Made by a program: the position numbers and the translations under genes | The notes under the pieces: generated by a model | Seen by the model: the letters and a program-made list of their open reading frames with translations, nothing else | What the model was told of the DNA's origin: nothing | The model's database searches: none | Origin: Takakia lepidozioides | Taxonomy: Eukaryota > Streptophyta > Takakiopsida > Takakiales > Takakiaceae | DNA length: 64,000 nt | Direction of reading: 5' to 3' | Assembly: GCA_030704615.1 (NCBI GenBank) | Contig: CM060731.1 | Span: 372,001-436,000 of the forward strand | Shown: in pieces, positions 1 through 9,480 of the stretch | How positions within the stretch are numbered: the stretch's first letter is position 1 | Layout: each line of letters starts with the position of its first letter

Positions 1-1498
1 ATCCAGCGGAATACATTCAACGGGTGAACGGATGGTTCCCATCCAAATCATTTTTGTTTGCTTCCAAACTTTGCCAGTACGTTCGAGACACCCTCTCACA
101 GGTCCCGGACTAAATTCATTCGATGGCTAAACGGATGGTTGGCCATCGAGATGATTTTGGTTCGCTTTGAGACTTGGCCAGTATGTTAAATGTGCCATGG
201 AAGAGGCCCCAGAGTAATATGAGATCAATCGAAATTTGTTCAATGGGCCAACGGATGGTTGCCCATCCAAATGATTTTCGTTCGCTTTGAGACTTGGCCA
301 GTGTGTTCAATGTATCCTTTGAGATCAATCGAAACTCGTTCGATGGGCCAATGAGGTGTTCAGTTGTCATCTGGTTTTTGTTCATTGCGAAAAAAAAAAA
401 TCCTGCAATGCGTGCACGGCTATTGCACCCATTGAACGGATGTGGTTGAAGCTCCTCTTTTGCCCGCATGTGCTTGAACATGTGCGGAGACACAACAGAC
501 GAATGAAACATTTGCCTCCCCATCGACACCAAGCCATTCCATAATGTAATTGAATTTAAAATAATTTAAAGCCAATAAATAGGTTTGCACTGCCTTTCAT
601 TGGGGGTTTCTGGCACGTATCGATTTTGTTTTTGGCTCAATTTTGTTCTGCGGCTTCCGGCATCCCACCACTACTCCCCCGCCAAAATTTCGACCAATCC
701 AAAATGCCCCAAAAAAAAAGTGTTCTCTTCGCTCACTATTGCAGAACTCTCTTTGAAAGAGTGCATGAAGTTGAACACAAATCAAGTTTGGAGTGCAAAT
801 CAGGGAAGAAACTGTGGTTTTGGGTCCAAATGAATTATGTTGGCTCCCAAATTTGGCACGCACATTGCATATGGCTACATTACACGCCCCATTAAAAAAC
901 GGAATGAAAAAAAAAATCGTGAGCACGCAAAACACAGTCCAACAGGTCCCAATGCAATAGCAAATCCAGCGGAATACATTCAACGGGTGAACGGATGGTT
1001 GCCCATCCAAATCATTTTTGTTTGCTTCCAAACTTTGCCAGTACGTTCGAGACACCCTCTCACAGGTCCCGGACTAAATTCATTCGATGGCTCAACGGAT
1101 GGTTGCCCATCCAAATGATTTTCGTTCGCTTTGAGACTTGGCCAGTGTGTTCAATGTATCCTCTGATAGGTCCCAGTGTAATATGAGATCAATCGAAACT
1201 CGTTCGATGGGCCAACGGATGGTTGCCCATCCAAATGATTTTCGTTCGCTTTGAGACTTGGCCAGTGTGTTCAATGTATCCTCTGATAGGTCCCAGTGTA
1301 ATATGAGATCAATCGAAACTCGTTCGATGGGCCAATGAGGTGTTCAGTTGTCATCTGGTTTTTGTTCATTGCGAAAAAAAAAATCCTGCAATGCGTGCAC
1401 GGCTATTGCACCCATTGAACGGATGTGGTTGAAGCTCCTCTTTTGCCCGCATGTGCTTGAACATGTGCGGAGACACAACAGACGAATGAAACATTTGC
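1..1498. repeat. duplicated repeat block at the transposon 5' side
   Basis: Bases 1-515 and 964-1498 are two copies of the same block, starting at the same sequence and both ending in CATTTGC. Inside the second copy a unit of 120 bp is repeated in tandem (1083-1202 and 1203-1322, with a partial third). Each unit begins TTCGATGG and includes a CCCATCCAAATGATTTT stretch. Bases 516-963 are AT-rich and show no gene. The block runs up to the methyltransferase gene, so it is probably subterminal sequence of the element, but its left end is outside the window. Confidence 0.8.
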
Positions 1499-1929
1499 AG
1501 ACAGATTCAATTGCAGTAGACACCTTCACCTGCAAGGATGAGGAAATAGAAGGCAATCAGGGCGACGGCCGAACAATCTCCCGCAAAACCGCTTCCACGA
1601 GCTGAAGCTCAGTTCCTGGAGGATTTCCCGCCTGCAGATGTTGGGGCCGACTCTGCTGCAACGAAGGCAATGGGATCGACCGTTTCTGTCGATTTGGTAC
1701 TGGAGGAGGGTGCTGCCGCTCAACGTTCGCAGCAAGACCTCACCACCGATGAGCAAACAGGCCCCAGAGTGCAGCTCCAGTTGAGGATGCTCCAATTGCT
1801 CAGCCACTACCGGCACCTACAGACATGTCTCCGGAGGATTTCAAAAGTGCAGCGGATAAAATGTTGGAGGAGACACACAGTAGCATTGGCAGAGTTCTGG
1901 GCAGCAGGGTATTCCAGCGGACTCTTTGA

Positions 1930-2357
1930 ATCCCACTCTGTCGCATGGTCTCCCTTCCCATTGTCAGGCAGGCCCTTCCCGGAGATGTGGATAAGCTCAA
2001 GTTCGCATTTCGAGAAGGGTACCGTCTGGGATCGGCAGCGTTTTACGTTTCCATTGAGAATGAGGACGGCGAAACTTGTGGACCCACTGCCGATGAATTG
2101 TCAACGTGGGATACCCACTGGCACACTTGCAACCACAAATTTGAGGCGACGCTGAAGGGTGATCCAGACTTCGGCCATATGTTGGGTAAAATGTTCTTTG
2201 TGTGGGACGGGAATCACCGACTTCTTGCCTGGTGGGAGTACATCAAGCAGAACCATGCCAAGCACATTGGCTGGCATTACATGGTGGAGTGTGTCATCCT
2301 CAAGGTGAAGGCGGTAGACTCTTCCCTGCTCAAGAATGCCATGGCGGACCTCAACTC
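1930..2357 (+). CDS. ParB-like domain exon of copy 1
   Basis: The exon starts with IPLCRM and contains MFFVWDGNHRLLAWWEYI about 90 residues later. A DG-x-HR-L-A core after a leading IPL segment is the signature of ParB/sulfiredoxin-fold domains, where the DGxHR loop contacts the nucleotide. Copy 3 preserves the same layout (IPLCRMIS, then FVWDGNHGLLAW), although its R is changed to G. Prokaryotic and phage DNA methyltransferases are often preceded by such a domain, which fits the downstream methyltransferase exons. The exon ends at a GTAAGA donor at 2358 in the same phase as copy 3. Without a profile search the ParB assignment is moderate. Confidence 0.55.
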
Positions 2358-2387
2358 GTAAGATACTCATACCCTCCCTAGCACGTT

Positions 2388-2409
2388 CGAAATGCGGTGC
2401 CGCATTTTG
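2388..2409. repeat. palindrome in intron 1 of copy 1
   Basis: AAATGCGGTGCCGCATTT, an inverted repeat with central TG, lies between the donor at 2358 and the acceptor ending at 2469. It is the same family as the array at 6181-6974. Confidence 0.85.
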
Positions 2410-3596
2410 GTTTCCAATCTGGTTTGTTTCCGTGCTTCCGTGTACTGAACTGGAGAGTGTGCCTTGCAGGGTCACTGAGAATGCGTACGTGCATACCCAC
2501 ATGGCACATATGCTGTACAGGGTGAGGAAAACTGGTCTCACTGATCCGCAGATGTTTGCGGAAATGCTGGAGCCCGAGCTCATTCAGAAAGCCGTTGCAA
2601 AAACAGACCGGACATGGTATCGTCTCACTATGGATGGAATGGTGGAGGTGATATACGAAGTAAGTCGTCCTCCGATTTCCCTCTGCTCATCCTTCCCCAA
2701 TTTCCAGTAATCTTTCCACATGAATCGAATGTAACGCTTCTGCATGTTTTTGTTGGCAGTCAAACATCAAGCTGGATTTGGCCCATGCCAAACGCTTCTT
2801 CATGGAAAGTGAGGGGCAGGTGAAAACGTTGCAGTCATTGACTGAGCACTTGAAGGAAGCCGGTGTCAAGTCCAGAACCAAATACAAGTAAAAGCTTGTG
2901 AAGCTGGTGGCAATTGCAGATCCGGCACTTGGAAAGGACTTCATCCCCGAGATTGCAAAACACTATTCTCGGGCCATGCAGCCGACCATGCAATTGGAGA
3001 AACTGCATCACCTCTCAACGGCATGTGTTGAGGCGAAAGAGAAGGTGAGGTTTCAATGCACTGAAGTTCCTTTCTAGCAATAGCCACTCTCTTCCAGCTC
3101 CTGACATTGGATCGGAAATGGCAGACACGGTGGCTGTCGATCTGGAATGCATCCGAGAGCATAAGGACAATGTGGTCTTTTCCACTGGAAGTTTCCGACC
3201 TTGCAGTGGATGTGTGGCTCAACCGCATGACTTGGTGGTTCCAGGTAATTCAAGGTACTTCCCCAGATTTGCTTTTCTGAAATGAATTCCATGAACTGCT
3301 ACGTGACAATGCATTTGGGAATCGCAGGTAATGTTGAATGCGAAGGAGCAAGTCGTAATGCACACAAATTCGTTCGGCTTGTACGTCAAATGGGATGGAA
3401 CACAGACATTGGAAGACTACGTGACACGTTTCAGATGTGCGTACAAGGACAACCTTTTCGCCAGAGAGCTACAGACAGCAAGAAGGAGCGTGGAGTTTAC
3501 ACATCAGGAGGGAGCGGGGAAAGCTGCAATGCGAATTGTTTACAGGTGAAGCACAGCTGCCCTTGTATGCAAAGCCTGGTTACGAGGTTTGTCTCC

Positions 3597-3616
3597 AAAA
3601 TGCGGCACCGCATTCG
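3597..3616. repeat. palindrome in intron 5 of copy 1
   Basis: AAAATGCGGCACCGCATT, central CA, lies inside the 3546-3691 intron. Confidence 0.85.
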
Positions 3617-4276
3617 CATTTTATGTTTTCGGTGGCACTCTATGAGTAGGTTCGTCCAATCTTATGCTCACGCATGCTGACTGCCTTGCAGGTATATGAA
3701 ATACGTGCTCCTTCAGACAAGGGCCCTGGCTCAAGAGCCCCCGTTCTTCATGGCTTGGACCGTGGCGGGCCCAAGCTGTGTCTACACACCCGAGATGCAG
3801 AAACAATGGCATCCCGTGCATCTCGTTGGATGCCCCTGGTACCTGGATATGTCTGGCGGTATTGTTGACGAGTCTGAGAAAGATCTGCACGCCTTGGCAG
3901 AAGAGAAGAGAAAGGAAAGACGTGTCCCTGCTGGGCCAAAGTCGGCAAAGGAATTTGCTGCTCTGGAAGAATCCAGAAAGGCAGCTGAGATGGCACAAAA
4001 GACGGTGGATGCAGCTGTGCAGGCCCAACAGAAGGGGTCGAAGAAGAGGACTTGCCAGCAAAGAGCAGCTGTTGTGACACCCGCCAAAACGAAGAAGCAG
4101 AAACAGCCTGTTCAGGAAGAGGGTGAGGAAGAGGACTCCGATGGAGACTTTGCAACCAGCCCACCCCCCCAAACGCAGGCTGCCTCCCCTGTGCCCACCG
4201 TTGTAACGAGAGGCACGAGAACTGGCTCGGCAAAGAAGGCATTCTTCAACCCCCCAGGGGGCACCCTTTCGAGCCG

Positions 4277-5469
4277 GTGGAAATGAAGAGGCCGAAAGTG
4301 GCTCCCGAAACAGTAGTCCAGTGTGTAAATGAGAGTTTCTTGGCGGCTTTGGATGGACGGGCAGCCAAGTTGGCATACATGAAGACCATGGAGGGTCTGA
4401 AGGGCAGAGCACTGAAGAAGGCGACTGCCGAAGAGCCTTCCGACACCCCAGGATTTCAGAATATGGTCTCGTTCTTTGAGAGCGTGTGTGCAGACAAGGA
4501 TTGTAGGAGGGGCGGAAATGCCACCGAGTGGTCTTGCGATATGATCATCTTGGATATTCCGGACGGAGAGCCTGTGGAAGGACTGCAAGCTTTGCCATCT
4601 TGGAACAGGTACTCGGAGGACTTTTGGAAGAAAGGATTCGGGCTTGCCCGCATGGTGTTGGACGACAGAGGCTGTGTGGTTGTCCTGGCGAGCAGAGGAA
4701 AAAACACTCAGACAGGAATTGCGAAGTGGACCCGCAAGAGCGCCGTCCCGATTCTGAAAAAGAAGTGGACGTGCATCAACACACTGGGCCTTCGATCGGA
4801 AGGGAAGAAGGTGATTACGACACTGGCACTCGTCCATTCATTTGCTTGGGTGTTTTCAAATGCGGTGCCGCATTCGGTTTCTAATCGTTCCCCCCTGTGT
4901 ATGCAGACGAAGCAGTTCGATGCATACTGCTTTGTGAAGGAGAACTCCACCTTTGCTTTCCGGAAGGAGGGAGGAAAGGTTGACCCGAACTGCGACCCCC
5001 TCGATTACGACGTTCTGTTCAACAACGTTCCCAAGGAACTTCTCCCTCATAGCCTCACTTCAACGGAACCCCTGCGGTACTCACGGACTCGGAGCCGTGC
5101 CTTCATTCAGACAATTATGGAGACATGCACAGACGTGGAGGGCACAGTGCTCGACCTCATTTGTGGGATGGGTATGCAGAATCTTGATCTATGCTGTTTT
5201 GCAAATTCTCGTTAGGATGTAGTTCGCAACATCTGAAGCGCCATGTTGTAATGTGTGGATGGCATTGTAACAAGTGCCTCAATGTGGGCTGGGCGGTTTT
5301 CCGACCGGCACCTCTTTGCCTACGAGGAGGATTCATCCGTGTGGGGATCCCATCTGGAAGGGCTGCAACGGAATGTTAAGGCTCCCAACAGAGCGGAAGT
5401 CTCCTCAGATTCGTCGGAGTTCGAGGAAGACACAGTGGACATTGATGCGGAGGAGAACCCGGAATACGA
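4277..5469 (+). CDS. permuted (class beta-like) DNA methyltransferase domain of copy 1
   Basis: In order: CDMIILDIPDG (motif IV position, 4553-4564), W-x-F and a strand ending RGCVVVLASRG (motif V-VI region), a KKW..INTLGLR strand, FDAYCFVKE after the 4811-4906 intron, then EPLRYSRTRS and VLDLICGMG (motif I, about 5146-5171). After the 5172-5274 intron comes WAGRFSDRHLFAYEED, like the A..GR..IG.E.D helix-strand that follows motif I. Catalytic motif before SAM-binding motif is the permuted order of class beta N4-cytosine/N6-adenine enzymes and of MT-A70. The catalytic tetrapeptide reads DIPD rather than DPPY, DPPW or SPPW, so the enzyme may be inactive or highly divergent. The entry begins at a GTG just past a frameshift, not at a true start. 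Confidence 0.55.
4857..4876. repeat. palindrome in intron 6 of copy 1
   Basis: AAATGCGGTGCCGCATT, central TG, lies inside the 4811-4906 intron. Confidence 0.85.
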
Positions 5470-6180
5470 GTGAGTACAAACATTGTAAGTTTGCAAAGCC
5501 TTCTGGGTCATTTTTGTCAAACGAATTTCCGGACTCTGGTTCTCATTAGTCTCGTTGATGATTGTCATGTGCAGGATTGCAGGGTCCGGGTCGAAACATG
5601 TAGGGCCTACACTTCCTGCCAGGAAGAATGTCCCGTTCTTTGCGAAGGCCGACTTCATGACGAGCCCGGTGAGGGACTACTCCCTTCCTAGTTATGCAGC
5701 TAAACTCGCAAATACAGCGATTAGAAGAAGTGAGAATCCCAGTAAAGTAGAGCAGATTTTGGAGAGGGCTAGGGAGGACAGAAGGATAAGGAAAGAGTTG
5801 GCAGCAGCTCAGACAGGTAGACGGGTACGAAAGTACATATGTGATTCAGCGGATGAGAGCGACGCAGACAGGGAGGAAGACGACCCAACGGAGGTGAGAT
5901 GGACAGTTCCGCAAGGGGAAGATGGGATTTTTGAAAGCCTGGCCAATGAGCAGTCTGCTGGAGATGAGAAAGGCACTGAGGGGGTGGAGGCGGAGCAGGA
6001 CAGTCTAGAACAGGATGAGGATTCGGATGATTTTCAAGATTAATAGAATTTTAATGAAGTCTCTGTAAATGTAAATTCTCTTCCAGAGTATATAAAGGAA
6101 ATTCTCCCCGACATTCGTGACCCCTCTCCAGTGTGCATTCCAGCCACAAAATCGCCCAAACCACGACGCTCCCAAAATCA

Positions 6181-6974
6181 GAAATGGGGCACCGCATTTC
6201 CAAAATTTTGGCAACTCTAAAAACCTCTTTTGGAAATGCGGCACCGCATTTCCAAAACAGGGGAGAGACTAAATTTTCCATTTCAATGTTGGCATAGTAA
6301 AAAGTAATCGGCCGATTGGAAATGCGGTGCCGCATTTCCAAAATTTCCTTTGTCCACACGCCAGTTTTGGCCTCTCCCGCTCATTTCATGGATGCCACCA
6401 CGCTTACAGAGGTCGAACAAGGAGGTCGAACAAGGAGGTCGATATGGTGGAATTGGAAATGCGGTGCCGCATTTCCATATTGGGGATGGTCGTTGTTCGA
6501 ACTGCAGGCCCATCAGCAAAAATTGGCACCGCATTTCATTGTCAAAAAAAAGTCGATGACGGACATGGAAATGCGGCGCCGCATTTCCAGAATGGACATC
6601 GCAATTTGTCCATTTGCAGACCCTCTCACGGAAATGCGGCAACGCATTCCATCGCGCTGGTCAGAAATGTCACACTTTCCGAAGTGTTGGACGGAAATGC
6701 GGCACCCTTGTCCAAAAAGAAGTTTCCATTGCCAAGCTGGAAATGCGTCGCCGCATTTGCAATGCTAACCTCGTTGTCTGTCCAATTTATAGACCCGTGT
6801 TGGTATTTCGTGTACCTGGACGGAAATGATGCACCGCATTCCATTGTCCGACACTGAAATGCGGTTCATACATTTCCATGTCGGCATTGGAATGCGGCAC
6901 CGCATTTCCTTGTCCGACATAGAAATGCGGCACCGCATTTCGATGCCGACATGGAAATGCGGTGCCGCATTTCA
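6181..6974. repeat. array of GCGG-YR-CCGC palindromes, copy 1 family
   Basis: About a dozen copies of GAAATGCGGYRCCGCATTTC or close variants, centred near 6190, 6242, 6328, 6465, 6577, 6640, 6703, 6749, 6832, 6865, 6898, 6931 and 6963. The central dinucleotide is TG, CA or CG. Spacing is irregular at first and becomes 32-33 bp for the last four. The array begins just after the methyltransferase stop codon and ends about 250 bp before X gene 1. Confidence 0.9.
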
Positions 6975-7230
6975 ATGTCCGACATGGCGTTACTCTGGTA
7001 TATTCTTGACACATGACTCTCATACCGGTTACTCTGGTATATTCATCCGGACACACAAATTGTAGAAATGAGACATCAAATTGTAAACAGTGGGCCAATT
7101 CCGACAGTTATTCAACAGAATGAAACACAATCACACAGAAGTGAGGTACGATGGGTTTATTGATCAGACACGATGTCTCACATTTACCAACTGCAGACAA
7201 AACTAAGCCCTTCCTCCTTCTACATGGGCT

Positions 7231-7839
7231 TCACCAAGTCGACGGAACTTCGATACCCCTCAAAACAAGCTCATTACTGCTGCGGCACCTCGAGGTAAAC
7301 TGCAATTCGGTCGTTCTGCTGCCCTTGCTGGAGCCGATGACAATGTCATGTCCATCAATGATACCACCATCATACATTGACAAGGTCACTGTGGGCCTCA
7401 TGTGCCCGTGCCATTCGTCTTTGCAACTCAGCCGAATGTCTCCATACACTGGAAGAGCGGAGTGATCTGCACGTATATAGTTTTCCCCGGTGCCGTCCTC
7501 CCTGGTCCACTGGCAGCAGTTCCAGCGCCAAAGCGAGGCCGTGCGTGATCTGTCCGGCATCCCTTTCCAGCTTGGTATATCAAGGTCAACAATTTTCAGG
7601 ACCCACGGACCGCATTGACCCTTGCCTTCACCTCACTCAAAGCAGTAATAGCCCTCCAGATACTCCATTGCGCGCAAAGACTCTTGCTTGATTCCAGCAG
7701 CGTCTCTGAAAACAGAGAGCCAGACAATGATGTCTCCTGATTCTGGTTTGAACATACCATAATCGTGGCCATGATAAGGGCAGTCGGCTGGATTTCGGCG
7801 GCACGGCATCCTTGAAAAAGAGTAGCGGAGTACGCTCAA
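7231..7839 (-). pseudogene. protein family X, copy 1
   Basis: I do not recognise this family. The reading frame is continuous from 7839 to 7231 except for one TGA at 7633-7635, where copy X2 has an Arg codon (CGG), as expected from CGA-to-TGA change. Features conserved with X2 and X3 include RMPC-x2-N-x2-DCP-x2-G-x-DY, SGDIIVWL, MEYLEGYY, RTASLWRWNCC-x-WT, G-x-NY, YGDI and the C-terminal ELVLRGIEVP-x-TW. There is no signal peptide or membrane segment. The first ATG in frame is at 7809, but similarity to X2 extends a few residues upstream. It faces away from X2, with a gap of about 350 bp. Confidence 0.65.
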
Positions 7840-8193
7840 TTACAGCAGCTCCCGGATGGAGGAGGAGCAGCGCGGTGGCTGGAAAAAGTTCAAGCTAACG
7901 CTGCAATTCCTCACAAACACTCCAGGGCACATTTAAATTCCCCCCCTACAGGATCCTGGACCGATGAAGATTGGCTGTTGCATGAATGTAGCCGTTTCAG
8001 TTTCCTACCCTGCCATGCAAACTATGGGCAGTCACTGCCAGGTGGGCCGATAGCCACTGGTCACGACGAAGTCCATCCCCTCTTCGATGTAAATGCGGCG
8101 CCGAATTTCCATCTGGGGGGATGGACTTCGGTGGCAGATCTCAAACTATAACTTGTTGATGAGAAAGATGTATGGGTTCATCCACCTCCGTCG
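7840..8193. other. divergent gap between X copies 1 and 2
   Basis: No gene is seen. The X reading frames diverge from this gap, so it could hold promoters for both. One degenerate palindrome (AAATGCGGCGCCGAATTTCC) sits near 8090-8109 and mixes half-sites of the copy 1 family (GCGG arm) and the copy 2 family (CCGAAT arm). Confidence 0.5.
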
Positions 8194-8904
8194 GTGGGTA
8201 CGTGGGACCCAGATGCTCCATTATTGGAGGCCGGACTGCTCTTCCGCTTCGCATCATTTCCAAAATCTAAGGGCTTCGTAGCTGTCCGCAAGGTCATTGT
8301 CATCGGCATCCAAGTCGTCCTCAAGTCCTCCTTTGCAAGGATGCCGTGCTTCCGGAACCGGGATGACTGCCCATTTGGAGGCATCGATTATGCAATGTAT
8401 TCGGCCACATCGGGAGACATTGTTATCTGGTACACAGATTACAGAGAAGATACTGGTTCGATTGTGGGAACATTGGTGCCTTTTGAGTATATCCTAGGCC
8501 ACTACGCCTTCGAGCGGGGTGACGATCTTGGTCTGAGGAGTCCGTGGCTCCTGCGCATCCTCGATTCCGATTTTCCCAGCTACGACGGTCACCCATGCAG
8601 AAGAAGGCGCACTGCTATGCTGTTGCGGTGGAACTGCTGCCACTGGACGTGGGTGGACTCCATCGGAGAGACCTATTCTCCTGAAGGAGTGCGCTCCTCT
8701 TCTCCATTGTATGGGGACATTTGCATTGGTGTGGACGACGAAAACGTGAAGATTTCCATATTCGATGGTGGTATGATTGAAGGGCAGGACATTGTGGTGA
8801 ACATCACTAGGGGCGGTACAACGGCTGCAATCGACTTTACCTGGAGGAGCCCCATGACTCATGAGCTAGTTCTGAGAGCAGTCAAAGTCCCATTGACAAC
8901 GTGA
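8194..8904 (+). CDS. protein family X, copy 2 (intact frame)
   Basis: Open frame of 236 codons beginning with GTG. The first ATG is at 8341 (MPCFRNRDDCP), giving 187 residues. Function is unknown. The frame contains SGDIVIWYTDYRED, FEYILGHYAFE, SPWLLRILDSDFPSY, TAMLLRWNCCHWTW, YGDICIGVDDE and MIEGQDIVV, and ends ELVLRAVKVP. Conserved W, C and D residues and alternating hydrophobic strands suggest a compact beta-rich globular protein. The three X copies in the window (7231-7839, 8194-8904, 47239-47790) all lie in transposon segments that also carry a ParB-methyltransferase gene, so X is probably cargo or an accessory protein of that element. It is the only X copy without a stop in frame. Confidence 0.65.
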   Translation: MGTWDPDAPLLEAGLLFRFASFPKSKGFVAVRKVIVIGIQVVLKSSFARMPCFRNRDDCPFGGIDYAMYSATSGDIVIWYTDYREDTGSIVGTLVPFEYILGHYAFERGDDLGLRSPWLLRILDSDFPSYDGHPCRRRRTAMLLRWNCCHWTWVDSIGETYSPEGVRSSSPLYGDICIGVDDENVKISIFDGGMIEGQDIVVNITRGGTTAAIDFTWRSPMTHELVLRAVKVPLTT

Positions 8905-9351
8905 CTTGTATTCAGTAGGCACAGGGCTAAAGATTTGATTGCACAATCAGCACAGTAGACGTGCTTCAAATGCAATTCATGTGGATCAATAAAAACCTCA
9001 TTGTGCCCTCTTTTTATTCTATTCTGTGTCCATCGTTCCGAGAATGCGTCATTGCTCATTTCGTTTGGGATTGGGAGTGTGGGTGGATTTTGCAAGTGGC
9101 TGGTAGGCTGAAATGGGCCCCCATTGTACAGAGCAGTACCACCCTTCCATTCGCGAAACATTGCCTTTCAATATATAATTCTAAATAACATTGCCGAACC
9201 TCCTTCATCAGGAGGTCCTTCTCCCCCTATGACCGTGGCACCCTAAACCCTATTCCCGCGGACACTCATTTCCGGAAAATAGTGCTGCTCATGTTTTTTT
9301 CCACACTTACGACTCTGCTCATGGCTCATGCCGCTCATGGCTCATCTCACT
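8905..9351. other. 3' flank of X2 and GCTCATG-rich transposon end
   Basis: No gene is seen. The right end (9288-9345) contains GCTCATG several times, matching the repeat at the ends of the 46390-53916, 33993-34874 and 39548-40463 elements. Confidence 0.6.
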
Positions 9352-9480
9352 CGATACTTGCAAGCCCCACAGGCTTATACGCACTTACCTGTTCCATTCT
9401 GTGCCAACCATACCTTCATGCTCTGTGCCCTGCAAGCTTTCCTTCAGCTGTTTTAAACAAAGCCTTTTTGTTTGTCTAGA

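Larger units (their letters stand above)
1601..6043 (+). pseudogene. ParB-like/permuted DNA methyltransferase gene, copy 1
   Basis: I read nine exons: about 1601-2357, 2470-2659, 2760-3044, 3098-3244, 3328-3545, 3692-4810, 4907-5171, 5275-5469 and 5574-6043. Most junctions are GT-AG and keep phase (for example AG|G across 3545/3692). Exon 1 has a ParB-like domain, exons 6-8 a permuted methyltransferase domain, and the last exon a charged tail rich in D and E that ends WTVPQGEDGIFES plus an acidic stretch. Damage: a frame change near 1770-1800, TGA at 1927, TAA at 2889, a frameshift in the C/G runs at 4245-4262, and one base missing at the 5275 acceptor relative to copy 2. Exon boundaries and sequence are shared with copy 2 (51652-53223) and copy 3 (18262-19749), so this is a real gene family. 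Family assignment is from motifs only. This copy is probably inactive. Confidence 0.72.
1..9351. mobile_element. large MULE-type transposon 1, right part
   Basis: This block holds ParB-methyltransferase copy 1, a palindrome array and two X genes. It ends near 9345-9351 in a cluster of GCTCATG repeats like those at the inverted-repeat ends of the 46390-53916 transposon. Immediately to the right, family B retrotransposon sequence resumes in the middle of a reading frame, matching the uninterrupted copy near 55925. The last 15-20 bp of the expected terminus (AAATAGYAACCTCC) are absent, so the right end looks slightly truncated. The left end is outside the window. Membership of all genes in one element is inferred by analogy with the complete copy. 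Confidence 0.55.

Noticed and set aside
6283-6857. Several open frames of 70-176 codons across the palindrome array on both strands
   Set aside because: They consist of translated palindromes (repeated MRCRIS and NAAPHF-like words) and occur in all frames; not genes.
9241-9256. CCCTAAACCCTA resembles plant telomere repeats
   Set aside because: Only about two units and no array; likely chance or a tiny remnant.
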